A stretch of DNA of 64,000 nucleotides, taken from the NCBI GenBank assembly GCA_902728285.1, contig CACVBU010000758.1, positions 186,001 through 250,000 on the forward strand, read 5' to 3'. Within the stretch, counting starts at the first letter, position 1; each line of letters begins with the position of its first letter. Shown here piece by piece: positions 53,101-64,000 of this stretch. The translations under genes and the position numbers were made by a program. The notes beneath the pieces were generated by a model. The model was given only the letters and a program-made list of their open reading frames with translations. It was not told the DNA's origin and ran no database searches. This stretch comes from Clytia hemisphaerica (lineage: Eukaryota; Cnidaria; Hydrozoa; Leptothecata; Clytiidae).

Positions 53101-56100
53101 TTAAACAGCGTCAACTGAATGTACTGTATATTCAACTCTCTGTAATTCGAATTTCTGAAATTCAAACTAAAATATTGGTCCCCTCAGCTGGAAATTGGTT
53201 CATATTACTCTCTGTTACTCGAATATTTCTCTAATAAAGGTTTTGGTCCCTTGAAGATTGAATTAGAGAGAGTCAACTACACGTTTTTTTATAAGAAAGC
53301 CTTCGGATGTTCTTAACTTTTTGAGTTTTTAGTGTTCTTAACATGTTCTTATTTTCACCATTTTGTGAGTATTTTTGTCCATTTTTTTAAGAAATTGTCC
53401 GTTTTAAAGTTCACAAAGCCTTAAAATGTTCTCAACTTGTTCTTAACATTTTGGCCACGAAGCCTTATAAAGCCTTCTTATATAGTTTGTTCTTATAAAA
53501 AAACTTGTATAATTTTGAAAATTATTATAATTTATATACTCATAATGAAGAGTACTTACGTGATGGTGTCTTCTGCGTTGTTTTTCTAAACGTTCTTCCA
53601 AAGCGTAAATCTCGTGCTCAAGTTTACGTATCACTTCTTCGTAATTTTGCTTTAAATTTGAGAGAAGAAGCAAAAATAAAAATAATTTCTAAGTTAAAAT
53701 TTGCTTACACAGCATTTTTAAACAAAAGGAAGAACAACTTTCCGTCAGGACCACACTTAAGAAATTCACTTGTTGATTCTGCTTTGTCATCATATAGATG
53801 CACACCTTCTTTCCATATCATAAAAATACCTTATCGGGGAAAACTTCGTCGGGGAAAAGCGACGAAATTTTGGCCAAGTGACGAAAATTTTCCCCGGCCA
53901 TAATGCGTTACCAACTACCAGCAAGTGACGAATATTTTTCCCCGACGAAGTTTTCCCCGATAAGGTATCTAATGTCTTTTCTTTTGATAGAGAAAGTTCC
54001 TTGAGTAGAGTTTGTGCTTATTTAACCTGAATTACCACCTTAGCTAATTATTTAGGCTGAGAAGTGACCTCGCCCGTCCACTTGTCTTGGAATTAAATCC
54101 ATGTAAGAATTGTGTGCATTCGAAATTTGAATGCTTGCTAATTTATAAAGGACTTTAGTAATACCTCATTAGATCTTCTTTTGAAGTCATCCTCCAAGGA
54201 ACTCTTCTCTGAGAGCAACGCGTAGATCTTTTTGTTAGCCTGAACGAAATAAAGGATTTATATACTTTTGTATAGTCAGAAAGTTTCGTAAGGTCAAATC
54301 GAATTCAAGCCTCGCAAATTCTACTTTTAATGGAGTTTTTTTTTAAGATACATTTTTTGGTTGAACAAATTACTATTTTCATGGCAACAAAAAAACATTA
54401 AAAAACCTTTAATCTAGACGAAATTTTCCTGAAAAGGGAAAGAAATCGAAAAAGTCAAGGATATTTTGTCCTGATATCCTTGAATATCGCCAATAAGGGC
54501 GAGTACGAGATCTTACTTTGGCAAATCTTGCAAATTTTGGAATCATCTGGTTCACACCAAAAATTAAGTTGTTTTTTCGGCAAAATAGGTATTTTTCATA
54601 AATAGCTTCTTCTTTTTGAACAAAATAGAGTTAAATTACCCTGCATGCAATTCATCGAAATTAGAACCAGCCAAAAGATTTTTTAATTTTCAAGATTTAT
54701 GCTGCTCGCCAGCATAAGTTCTCTTTTAAGGTATCTGATCAATCACAAAGTAATTGAAAAAGAAGAATAATGAAGGATTTTAAGAAATGTGAAGATTCGA
54801 TTTCTAGGATTGGTCAAAAGAAATTCCAGGATTTTTGCAGAATATATTAAATATATCCAGCACTATCCAGGACTTTCCAGGACAAGTGGAAATATGATAA
54901 AGCAATGTTTTATTTGACAATATGAGGTTGTAAATTTGTTATTCGTGATGGTTTGCCAGTCTAAATCATACTTTTCATCTCAAATCATTAGTTTTTTTGT
55001 TATTTGTTATTTGTCCTATTTTAGCTCTAGAGTATCTTAGAATAGCAGGGGGTTGGTACTAAAATCTCAGACATCATGATATTTAATGACGTGGTGATAT
55101 TATACCCAAAAAACTTGAAAAATAATTCTTTTAGTACCACGGGATACTAAAATACCGAAACGGAGGTATCCAGACTAAAATTTCAGAAATTCTTTAGTAC
55201 TACTAAAATTAGTGATTTTTATCTTTCTTCGAATTTTTATCAGAGTTTCTTCGACAACATTATCTTGTGGTAACAAAGTGCTCTATACCAAGGTAGAAAA
55301 AACATAACAGGCTGTTTCACGCCCAGAATTTTTATCATGAATTATCAGAATGTTTTGTATTTTTTTTGTTAAGAACATTTCCTAAATTCAAGAAAGTTCG
55401 ATTAATTTTGCATTCAGTCAAATGTTTTCGCTAGATTCATAAAAGTGCTATGAAACTCCATGAAAACTTTGAAAATGATAGCAAATATTGCAAGTTTTGC
55501 TGTCTGCCATCTTGATGTTCCCTGGTCGTGCTTTGGATTTTAAAAAGTAATTTTCAATCCATTGTTTATTCACGGTTGCGTGGCCACCATCCCGCCATTA
55601 TGAGAATAACTGCTATTTTGATTTCAGATATAGACCCGTACGCGAAGCAAGCTACAGTTTCAGCTCTTCACCTCTCTAATTTTATTGGTTAAAAATCGGC
55701 AGCCAGGCTAAGAAAAGATCATCTAGTCTAATTTTAGATGCAATTTTTACTGTGAAGAAGTTGCAAACTTTTCTTTGCTTGTAGAAGGTTTGAAGTTTTT
55801 ACTATTTTTGCTGATTGGTAGTTTGCAAGTTTATTTACAAAATGTGCTAAAGTTTTGGACAGGAAAAAATGAAACGAGTGCACTTATAGTAAATATAGCA
55901 AAAATAGCAATGAGACAAATAGGCCCAAAGAAGCAGCGTTTAACATCCCAAAATGCACTGTAAGGGTGTGTTTCTGTGAGATTGCACTGCAAGGGTCGAA
56001 TTTTAAAACAAATCCAAAATAATTGTTAAAAAGAAAGGTTTTTACTTCTAGTTTATTTGAAAAAGTTTCTATTATCTGATAATTACAGCTGACAAGAATA

Positions 56101-59100
56101 ATTTTCTCAGTTTTTCTTTGACACAAGCTTCTTCTTTCACGCAGGTTTACAGCTGAGAAATATAGTGCACTATAAGGGTTGGGTAAATCAAGAGAAAATG
56201 CACTGAAAGGGTACCTTTTCAGCCATTTTGAACTGCACTGTAAAGGTACGATTTTGAAAAGCATATTTTGCGCGGCATATACCGTCGTTTCGAAATCGAG
56301 TGCCCCCCCCCGGGGTTCAAGGCTAATAACAGGTCTCGTTCTGGACAAAATAGATAAATTTGCTTTTTTCATAAGCAACTGTAAATTTTGTTCTTCATTT
56401 TTTGAAATTTTCATGTTTATATTATGTTCTTACAATGTTTTTAAATACACTTTAGTTTCTGACTTAAATTCAAAATTGATTTAAAATCTGTTAAAAAACT
56501 GTTAAAATCAATACTGTTTAATAATTCTAATAACTTCTCAAATCTAAGGCTCATATTTTTGTTACATTATTCTTAGGTTTTGGCTAACTTTCAGCCTCGT
56601 GTTCTTATGAAATTGTTCATATAAAAAAACACAAAAGCATGTACTTGAGCAACTGAACTATATGTATGTGCGAGGGAAAATTCGGACAAATCAGCCCCAA
56701 AGACGCAAAAACATATCTTCAAACTAAATTATAAATGACAATAATATATATTTTAAAGTGGTACTTGGTCCAAAGAGACTTTGCCAAATTCTAGCCAAAT
56801 TAGGTAATTATTCACTGCTCTACGTACTTTTCTTAGGATAATCTTTACCATTTACTTACGCTGGTATGCTAGTCTAAGACAAACAAATGAGAAAAAATTA
56901 ATGATTCAATTTTGCACGAAAGTCATAAACCCGTTTTTCAGTCGTTTTTTTGGCTGCAAAATTTACAAAAAATATTTTTTGAAAATCAAGCTCCGTCACA
57001 TTCGAGCTTTTATGGTTTGCAGCCATCGTTCCACATCTTGGCGCAAAGAATAAAAAAAACTAATGAGCCAATGAGAAGAAAAGCTAGTAACGAACGAACA
57101 GACGAAGAAGAAACATGGGTTAATTTATAAGGCCTTCAGGTAGGTCCAAATAATCAAAAGAAATCCAGGATGAAATATTACAGAAAAAAAGACCATTTTT
57201 GGTATTCTCATAAACATTGATTAATATAATTTTTCTGTCAAATTCCTTTCAAAAGCAGTTGTTGATGAGTTTTTGTTCGATTATTGGAAAATGTAATTTA
57301 AAAATCTGGATAGGAGTTTTATTTAGCCATTTTTTTACAACCATCAAAAAATTTTGAGGGCCAACTTACACGCTTTTTTTATAAGAACAATTTTATAAGA
57401 AGACGAGGCTGCAAATTTCCAAAAACTAAGAACAAAATTTCAAACGATCAGAGCCTAAGATTTTAGAAATTACAAAGACAGTGCTGATTTTAACAGATTT
57501 TAAGTAAAGAAAATAAGCGTATTAAGAACATCGTAAGAACAAATAAGCCTGAAAATTTCAAAAAATTTAGAACAGCCCCGTCTGAGTTAAAAATTACTGG
57601 TTATCATAAAAAAGTGTGTGTGCACATATGCATGTATGCATATTTAAAATCATTTTCATTCCTCTGAAAATTTAAACTTAATCCTGAAATGGCAATCTCT
57701 TACATGCAAGGGGTTTGTTAGGGCAATCAATATGCAAAGTTCAACCAGAAGTAAAGGTTTAGTCAAAGGGTTAGAAAAAAGGAATTTTAAGTTTTTAGAT
57801 CGGATTTGTGAAAAATATTAAAGCAATAACTAAAAATTCCATTCAAATTTTTTTTCATCTTGACACAAAAATTTAGAATTAAAAAAAAAAATCAGATGCG
57901 TGAGAAAATTCTAAATGTCGTGTGTTTATGTCTGAAAAAAATTGTCCTCTTGATGATTTAAACTTGAGAGAGGTGTAAACAGAAATTGAAGCCCGAGACT
58001 TAAATCCATGCCAAACGTCATGAATAATGGGACCCCTTACCAATAAAAATATTTGTGGGGCCCAAAATTCTTTTCCTTAATCTTTCACTTTTCTTGAGTA
58101 CTTGCTGCGTGGGACGTTAGGCGTGACCGCAAAAAATGGTCTGATTTTGACAAATGTAAATAAAAGGGGCCATAAAGAAAGAAAAAAAGATTCGTTTCCA
58201 AAACACTGGTACTTCTCCCTAGCCGACATAAAACGTTATAACAACGTCTATCGTACGTCCATGACGTCAATAAACCTTAAGATGAACGTTGAAACAACAT
58301 CGTGTGTCAACTTGGTAATTAAGACAATCTACCATTGGCAGTCTATTATGGTGTCTGACCCCTATAATGTACAAATTCGAAGCTGACGGAAAACGTCCTT
58401 TCAACGTTCATCTAACGTTGTTATGACGTTATAATTCGTACTGGGTCCTATTTTAGAAAGGTCAAAGACAGTAAGTAAAGAAAAAAACATGAATATTTTT
58501 TCTTCACGACAAGCAACGCAGGACCAAACTCAAATTTTTGAAATTACTTTTTCTCATTAACTACCCAACATAAAACGTCAATGCGACGTCTACACGCTTT
58601 TATAAGAATGGTGTAAATCCATTTCGTCATGGATATTCTTAAGTTTTTCGGGAAAATCATCCTAAAATATTTTTACAGCATTCTTAGGTTAGGATCCTAA
58701 TTCAGACTAGATTTAACATTTAGTACATACGTCTCAAACATAAAATCGCATTTTTTGTGAAAGGAGTGAGCCTTACTTGGGGGTAATTGACGATTTATAA
58801 TTGAAAATGCTCTAAAAATGGCATTCTTAGCTTGAGTAGCAAAATTCCATGATGGTGATATTCTTAGCATTATTCTTAATCTTTTGGCCATTTTCATCAT
58901 GGACATTCTTATAAAGTGTATTCTTATATAAAAAAGCGTGTACCTTACCTGCATGACTTCCATTTTACATTAGAGATTTTAAACATGGAAACAGCCCTGA
59001 CAGCCGGGGGGGGGTTAAGACAACTTTCCATTGCAGCCTGTAGTCTATACGGAATTTTAAAAGAACAATGTTTTGTGAAAAACGACATATAGAAAATTAT

Positions 59101-62100
59101 CCCAGCTGGCAACACAAATAAAATTGGTAATCTTTTCAAAGTACTTTATAAAAATTTGCCAAAAATTAAAATAATTTTTAAATTATAAAAAGTCATTACA
59201 AAAACTTATACGTAATTTTTTCTTTTGAAAGATCCTCGAAATGAATAAAAATTAGCCGAAATTTCAGACTAATTTTTATCAAAAACACAAATTCTAAGGC
59301 GACGATTCAGACACTGACCTTAACACCCCATATAAACACATGCTACACATTTTTTAAAAGAACAAACTATATAAGAACATAAGGCTTCGATGGCCAAAAA
59401 TATTGGAACAACTTAAGAACATTTTTAAGGCTTTGGAAAGTCTAAAACACCTGATTTCTTAGGAAAATGGACAAAAATATCTAGCTCTTTAAAATCGAAA
59501 TCTGCAAAATCCGCTAATAACAATTATGGAACAGTATTAAAACAATAACATGTCTTTTGGGGAGTGAAAATCAAAAATCTTTTAGTAAGGGAAATCTCTC
59601 ACTGTACACTGACGAGATTTTGTACCCAAATACTACCTTATCAGCCCTTTTGACGCCGGCCCTTATTACACCACAGGCCCAAAAATAACGCCAATAAGGG
59701 CCGGTGTAAAAAGGGCCGATAAGGTGAATGAATTAAAAATTCTACATTAAGAATTTTTGTTATACTTTTTATTAATTAATTAATTAATTGCATGATTTCC
59801 GCAATGCAGCTAATACTATTAATAGAGTATAATAAACTACCAGTCATTTCGTAATTCAAAAAGAAAAACTCTGGGACCCAAAGATGTCATTAAAAATATC
59901 TAATGCTATAATTAGAAAGCTCATTATTATCTTCGTCTCCTTCCATTTGTAATAAGGAAGCGTCAAAAACACTAACTCACAAAAAACCTTTCGAAACTTG
60001 CACTAATGACTTTCATTTTCGTAAAGTCATTATGATAAACTGGTACTTCAAATTATGTCAGGACCCATAATAAAACGGAACACACCCTATTATCGGGAAC
60101 TATCTGTAATTAAAAGGGTACAAAAATGCCCCCATAAAATTACTAATCATTAAGAGGTCATTATAATTGGTAAGATATGATAATAGGTTTTTTTCCGAGT
60201 CACGAATATGAAAACTTGAACAAAGTGTTGCGTTTGCCAGAAGTGGCTTGGACCCTAATTTGAGCAATCCATGTTTTCTTATACAAGAACAAACTACATG
60301 AAGCTTCGATGGCCTAAATATTAGGAATATGTTAAGAGCATTTTAATCTATGCAGACTCAAAAACACCCGATTTCTAAGGAAAATGGACAACAAGCTGAC
60401 AAAATGGTGAAAATAAGAACAAATTTAAGAGCATTTTCAGGCTTGAAACTGGAAAAATTAGGAAAATAAGAAAGCTTCAAAAATTAAATTGTTCTTATAA
60501 AAAACCGGGTATTTGACAATCGCAGAGTAAAGATTGAAATGAATGATCGATGCGTGTTAATTATTTGAATAATTACACTCATGAAATTTAGTCACAAATT
60601 TATAGGGTCTCAAAGCCTCAAAGGCCACAAAGCATTGAAACTTTTTTAAGAAATGTCAACTTTTTATAAATATTCCCTTTGTTCTTAAGACACTAATGTT
60701 AAAAAGCAAAATTTATTCTTTAAAAGCCGGTATCCACTTTCACGCGAAATATGCGACAGTTTTTTCAACCTTTTTTTGCCTAAAAAAAGACTAGGTCATA
60801 AAAAAGTTTCGCGCAATCAAAAAAAAAGTTGAAGGAAGTTCACCATTTTTCAAACGTTACGTCAATTTTGACCAATGGAATTGCTTCACTTTTCAACCAA
60901 CCAGCAATGACCTTACAAAAACGTTAAAAAGTTTTTGCTCATTTTGAGCTAAAGTGGAAGCCGGCCTTAAAACTTTAAAACTTGGCAGTTTCGAATTTCA
61001 CTTTCATTGTGGTTAATGTTTTTTTTAATAGTCTTTCTAAGGGTCGTAAAAAAGTTGGGAAAAAAAAGAAAAATCAGTCCCTCTATGGGTCTATTTTCAA
61101 ACCTTTATTCTGAAGTACCTGATATTTCCCAAACTTAGTAGATTGGCAGTTAAACACAAAAATTACACGTTTTTTATAAGAATATACTTAATAAGAATAT
61201 TTATGATGAAACTGGCCAAAAAATTTAGAAAATCATGGAATTTGGCAACTGAACCAAAGAATGCTATTTTTAGAGCATTTTACCATTAAATTGCCAATTA
61301 TTCCCCAGAAATGCTAAAAGGTTCGACAAAAGTGCTAAAGTTTTGAAAAACACCATTTTTATAGAAAGAAAGCAGGTATATTTAAAAATGCTTTGCCGAA
61401 ACTTCACAAACAAAGTTTAACCAACAATTTTAAGTCATTTTATTTTCCATTTGCAAATTGCAAAATCACCTTCCAGTGTCTACCCACAATAGCTAGAAAG
61501 AACCAAAAAGACTGGTACCAATTCAAACACCATCAGGGAGGTACATTTCCAGGGTACTGACATGGTGGCCCATAGTCAGGTGGTAGTAGTGTCAGTGTCT
61601 AATTTTGAATCCCAAAAAGTTAGCAACTCGTACTACTTTGGAGGTGGGCGTGGGTACATCTTTCAATTTAACCTAGTACCTGGTGGGTAAAAGGGGTAAG
61701 AATCTCCCAATTTTGGCTAATCAGAACAAAAAATTTCCTAATTTTCCGAAAAAGATTCCCAAAAAATAATTATTATTTGATTCCTTAATTTTAGAATTTT
61801 GAAAATCGAATTGTTACAGAAAACCTAGACTTAGAGCTCTCCCACTTTTTGGTGAAGTAAGGTTGACTGCTAGGTATTACAAGGCATTCGTCCAGGGTTA
61901 TATAGCCATATTATTCTTGGTGACCTGCTTCTAAATAGGGGGTAGGGGTCCCTTATTTTTCTCAAAAAAAGTCAGTACTCGGTAGTAAAAACGAGGTGAT
62001 GACAATCTGAGACAAATTCTCCCGAAATCAGGGTTATGAGTCCCAGTGCCCTGCAGTAATATCCCCCTGACACCTTAGCCATTTTCTTACTACCAGTGGT

Positions 62101-63816
62101 TCTATAAAACGCCGATATGAACCAAATTTCAATGAAATATACAAAATCCAATGCAAGAAGGTTTCATTTCTATAAAAAATATTCATTATAAGCCATCACA
62201 TATATAATCTTTTTTTTTGGCAACAATAATAGGACAACCGAATGGGCAAAATTAAGGACGAGAAGACATTCGAACCAACAGATCAGAATGAAAGTCGAAT
62301 CAATGAGAAAAGGTAGACAAGTACACAATATGTATTGTATCAAAGGTTGAAAAATAAATATTTCGTTTTAGCAAAAATCTAAGAATACAAACAAAATCAA
62401 AGAGCAACTTGGAATTCAATTTTTTAGATTTTTTTCATCAAGTCCTAAAATGGAGAGCATAGATTATTTTTTATAGGAACAAAGAGGCTCAAATACGACA
62501 AAACATTAGAACAACTAGCCTTTCCGGCGTCGTCACATTTTTTTCTCACTTTGCTCGATGTAAGTGTCAAGATAGAGCATAGAGTAAGATCCATCTCATT
62601 GCCAATTTACTTTCACGTCAAGGATGTATTCCAATGCAATTGCAATTGCGTAACTTAATCATTCGATCTAATTTGAAAATTATTTTAAAACTTTTTCGGG
62701 GCTGTGAAGTGGCTTAGCATAAAATTATCATTTGAATAAAAAAAAAGTAGTTTGAAAAACAACACGATAGGTTTTGGTTCGAAAAAGATTTCGTTTTACG
62801 CGATAAATTCGAAATTTAACAATTTTATAAACTGCGTTATCAGCTATGCACCAATATAGTTTTAGCTTTAAATATCTTTTCCGAAACGTAAAACTGTATG
62901 TTAGCCAAACTTAAAAATAAATTTCTTGAATAAGCGTCGAAAAATGATAATAACAGCCACTGAACCAAAATCAAACTATTTCAAAAAGAATAAAAGCAAT
63001 TCGGAACTTTCAAAGTCAGTTCTTCTCACCCTTCCAACCCTCTGGAACCCTTCAAAAAATATATTACATAATTTTAAACTGTTTAAAACGGTTGCATAAA
63101 ATGAAATAAGAATTTGAAGATTCCACACCCAACTGCATTACGTCATAATTAATCAATAAACTGACTTTTTACCAGGCGATTGAATTAATATGGCACTAAG
63201 CACTTATTTTAACCATTGATCATATTATTGTCAATGAAAGTTTTATCTTTAGATCGCTTATTCCATAGTAACAGAAACACCCGGAAAAAGCGTTCTTTCG
63301 CCGCAGGAATAATCAAGCAATAGAACTGCAATTAATGCTCTCTTTTAATTTGATTTCCAAGTGGAATCGGATTTTCATCGAGAAAGTCCAGTCGCTTATG
63401 AAAGTTTCTTATTGACAGTGACTTTCAAAATTATCGAATAATGGAGCGTTTTGAATAGTAAGAATAGAATATCGAATAGGAGAGCGTCAACTGTAGTTGC
63501 AAACTTCCAGTATTTTTCGGATGTTATTGTATTACTTAGAAATTAGCTCTAGTTTAGACGGCCGACAAAAAGTAGATAGAGCTTATCCATCTTGAATATC
63601 AAGCATTGTTCTGCGTATTAAATCTGAATATTGAGTCAATCAAGATAATAAGTAATACCACTGTAAAATCACAGTGTCTTGTCTTAAAAAATATCATCCA
63701 GAAATAAGCAGGCGGACGGATGTTGATCTTACCTTCTCACATAGCTCTCTTTCCTGATAAAGCTCATCTTTACGTTTCTGTAATTGGTTCTGGAAATACA
63801 AAGCTTTCTCTTTGGC
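46430..63816 (-). CDS. Coiled-coil/C2H2 zinc-finger protein, 5' partial (nine exons, 911 aa in window)
   Basis: Exons in gene order: 63733-63816, 54165-54239, 53560-53649, 52634-52807, 51502-51556, 50019-50858, 49060-49252, 47684-48166, 46430-47171. Phases join into one open frame ending at the stop at 46430; upstream exons lie beyond 64000. The first four exons are all phase 0-0 and encode heptad-rich coiled coil, such as YEEVIRKLEHEIYALEERLE. Then comes a long His/Arg/Asp/Ser-rich disordered region with many SRD repeats. The C-terminus has four C2H2 fingers (CPTCRRVFNNRSHLKRH, CTYCDKRFNRKSHLNRH, CPYCGKGFADNSDLKRH, CNKCGKVFTRKSHLTRH). A fifth, C2HC-like finger (CDCGRLFRQKAHLQAH) and an acidic tail follow. 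The usual TGEKP-type linker joins fingers 1-3. It is probably a nuclear DNA-binding protein that oligomerises by its coiled coil. I do not recognise an orthologue. Confidence 0.85.
47172..47683. other. Intron between fingers 2 and 3
   Basis: A 512-base intron, GTAAGA to CAG. It interrupts the array exactly in the linker after TGEKPF. No gene or clear MITE in it. Confidence 0.6.
47684..48166 (-). CDS. Zinc-finger gene, exon with fingers 1 and 2
   Basis: Acceptor TTCACCCATAG, donor GTAAGA. It encodes a linker, the pair WCLTCDG and KPCGHS (possibly another metal site), then two canonical C2H2 fingers joined by HSGEKPW and HTGEKPF. Confidence 0.9.
48621..48779. mobile_element. CAGTTGACTC-family MITE, TA flanks
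   Basis: It starts CAATAGAGTCTCTTTAACTT and ends GGAGATTCAACTG with TA outside each end. The interior repeats ACTCGAA words. Confidence 0.7.
48797..49040 (+). mobile_element. tRNA-derived SINE-like repeat, copy 2
   Basis: The head TAGTGCAGTGGTAGAGCA resembles a tRNA A box, and GGTTATGAGTTCAAC lies where a B box would be. The body blocks GGGTAAGTG, GGAGAAAGAG, CTACCTTC and CTTACTTAC match the minus-strand copy near 12715-12912. This is not a functional tRNA: the acceptor stem does not pair. Confidence 0.6.
49060..49252 (-). CDS. Zinc-finger gene, His-rich exon
   Basis: Acceptor CATCCCCCAG, donor GTATTA; phase 1 in, 2 out. It begins DHHQHHQNHHKHQGQP, a histidine-rich run. Confidence 0.82.
49253..50018. 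other. Intron with C/G-rich repeat, family C
   Basis: About 49570-49865 consists of reiterated TTTCCAGGGGGTA-type units. A related inverted block lies near 29530-29650. Its ends are not well defined. Confidence 0.5.
50019..50858 (-). CDS. Zinc-finger gene, large low-complexity exon
   Basis: An 840-base phase 1-1 exon, acceptor TTTTTTTGTAG, donor GTATGA. It is rich in His, Arg, Asp, Glu and Ser with repeated SRD or SRE motifs. KIKVEERL is a possible sumoylation consensus. Confidence 0.85.
51260..51445. mobile_element. CAGTTGACTC-family MITE
   Basis: The right end AATTAGCGAGGGTCAACTG is followed by TA. The left part has CTCTCGCTTATTCGAAC. The left boundary is approximate. Confidence 0.65.
51502..51556 (-). 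CDS. Zinc-finger gene, short acidic exon
   Basis: A 55-base exon, acceptor CTATTTTGCAG, donor GTAAGT. It reads GLNEHEEDKDDQSQDQNQ. A second possible donor (GTGAGT) lies 32 bases further on. Confidence 0.75.
52105..52545. mobile_element. piggyBac-like MITE
   Basis: The ends are CCCTTTAAGTACC and, inverted, GGTACTTAAAGGG. TTAA lies on the left (52101-52104) and TTTAA on the right. It contains a small hairpin, AGGAGGGCGAAGCCCTCCT. Confidence 0.65.
52634..52807 (-). CDS. Zinc-finger gene, coiled-coil exon 4 of those seen
   Basis: A 174-base phase 0-0 exon, acceptor CACTTTTACAG, donor GTAAGG. It contains LKEERRKQTEWKQTYLRSQ and FRRKLQLLRDYLQGDHFEEL. Confidence 0.85.
52955..53507. mobile_element. 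Three abutting MITEs between two coiled-coil exons
   Basis: 52955-53117 and 53131-53277 belong to the CAGTTGACTC family. 53280-53507 belongs to the CACG family. The last two share the TA at 53278-53279. The cluster ends about 50 bp from the donor of the next exon. Confidence 0.75.
53560..53649 (-). CDS. Zinc-finger gene, coiled-coil exon 3 of those seen
   Basis: A 90-base phase 0-0 exon, acceptor CAAATTTAAAG, donor GTAAGT. It reads QNYEEVIRKLEHEIYALEER, then LEKQRRRHHH. Confidence 0.87.
53826..53968. mobile_element. Short MITE with perfect 33-bp ends
   Basis: It begins ATACCTTATCGGGGAAAACT and ends with the exact inverse. The 143-bp unit is nearly all inverted repeat. Related ACCTTATC ends flank 59631-59727, and similar words occur near 44893. 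Confidence 0.8.
54165..54239 (-). CDS. Zinc-finger gene, coiled-coil exon 2 of those seen
   Basis: A 75-base phase 0-0 exon, acceptor TTTCGTTCAG, donor GTATTA. It reads ANKKIYALLSEKSSLEDDFK, then RRSNE. Confidence 0.82.
58593..58940. mobile_element. TA-flanked CACG-family MITE, long subfamily
   Basis: It starts CACGCTTTTATAAGAATGG and ends TTATATAAAAAAGCGTG, with TA on both sides. The interior is the inverse of the copy at 41075. Confidence 0.85.
59631..59727. mobile_element. Hairpin MITE with ACCTTATC ends
   Basis: The arms ACCTTATCAGCCCTTTTGAC and their inverse surround a short centre. The inner arms GGCCCTTATT and AATAAGGGCC also pair. Confidence 0.7.
61166..61376. mobile_element. TA-flanked CACG-family MITE, shortened
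   Basis: It starts CACGTTTTTTATAAGAATAT after TA; the right end AAAGAAAGCAGG is degenerate and followed by TA. The interior is related to the long subfamily but shorter. Confidence 0.6.
63330..63493. mobile_element. CAGTTGACTC-family MITE
   Basis: The right end GGAGAGCGTCAACTG is followed by TA. The interior TTTTCATCGA and ATTATCGAATAA match 52955-53117. The left boundary is approximate. Confidence 0.65.
63733..63816 (-). CDS. Zinc-finger gene, first visible coiled-coil exon
   Basis: An 84-base phase 0-0 exon, acceptor TCTATATTTTAAG, donor GTAAGA. It reads AKEKALYFQNQLQKRKDELY, then QERELCEK. The gene must continue upstream beyond the window because there is no start codon here. Confidence 0.82.
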
Positions 63817-64000
63817 CTTAAAATATAGAAAAAGGAAATAATTATTAACAGGGGGTATTTAAATCTCCATTAATAAGTAAAATTTGTGATCCTTCAAAAT
63901 TTCCTGTTAGTGCCCTGTTGTTTCACTAAGCGTTGCTATTTTTAAATTGCTTTATGAAATGAGATGTGCACATGAATGTATTTTTAGTATCAACCGTAAT

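Larger units (their letters stand above)
54240..63732. other. 9.5-kb intron of the zinc-finger gene
   Basis: Mostly MITEs and other repeats: a family J piece at about 55048-55215, a CACG-family copy at about 57369-57617, an AACGTT-rich inverted region at 58200-58440, CACG copies at 58593-58940, 60268-60509 and 61166-61376, an ACCTTATC hairpin at 59631-59727, an inverted AAGCCGG pair at about 60723-60969 and a CAGTTGACTC copy at about 63330-63493. Additional small exons could be missed. About 61400-63300 shows nothing I recognise. Confidence 0.45.

Noticed and set aside
56858-56871. Possible 14-base microexon with AG and GTAAGT borders
   Set aside because: Its length would break the 0-0 phase of the coiled-coil exons.
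58941-58963. Strong donor GCAGGTAAGG next to ATGGAAGTCATG
   Set aside because: No acceptor lies upstream, and the donor partly abuts a MITE end. I could not place it as an exon of the zinc-finger gene.
1-64000. CRISPR arrays, operons, rRNA genes
   Set aside because: The window is animal nuclear DNA with spliced genes. The only regular array is the coding 39-bp repeat, which has no spacers, and no rRNA sequence was seen.

Overview
The window is animal nuclear DNA, AT-rich and dense in introns and short transposons. The best guess is a cnidarian or another early-branching invertebrate. That rests on the overall gene style: a Smad4 gene with many introns, an intronless class A GPCR, a small secreted LamG/ConA-like protein, an R2/NeSL-type retrotransposon and very many MITEs. 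I saw no species marker, so the phylum is an inference. All splice models were built by hand from AG/GT borders and phase continuity; none has transcript support.

Layout, left to right. (1) 672-4770, plus strand: a three-exon gene for a 201-residue secreted LamG/ConA-like protein. (2) 39086 down to 7047, minus strand: the complete coding region of SMAD4, the common-mediator Smad of TGF-beta/BMP signalling, in 11 exons (821 residues). Its Pro/His/Gln/Ser-rich linker is unusually long and is built from exons that are all phase 1-1. (3) Inside one SMAD4 intron (8396-18509) lie two inserts. The first is a two-exon gene on the same strand (13038 to 10108) for an 840-residue protein made mostly of about 46 copies of a 13-residue acidic, tyrosine-rich repeat. 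The second is a head-to-head pair of an R2-like non-LTR retrotransposon (13258-17527). (4) 42009-43124, plus strand: an intronless rhodopsin-class GPCR lacking several hallmark residues. (5) 63816 down to 46430, minus strand: nine exons of a coiled-coil plus C2H2 zinc-finger protein. Its 5' end lies beyond the right edge of the window.

The rest is intron and spacer packed with short inverted-repeat elements. Several keep target-site duplications: TA (mariner-like), TTAA (piggyBac-like) and 8 bp (hAT-like). There are also tRNA-derived SINE-like repeats, a decayed LINE tail, near-perfect palindromes and simple repeats. The five genes show no sign of working as a pathway. SMAD4 is a signalling transcription factor, the zinc-finger protein is probably nuclear, and the GPCR and LamG-like protein belong to the cell surface or outside. 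The best candidate for something undescribed is the nested tandem-repeat gene.
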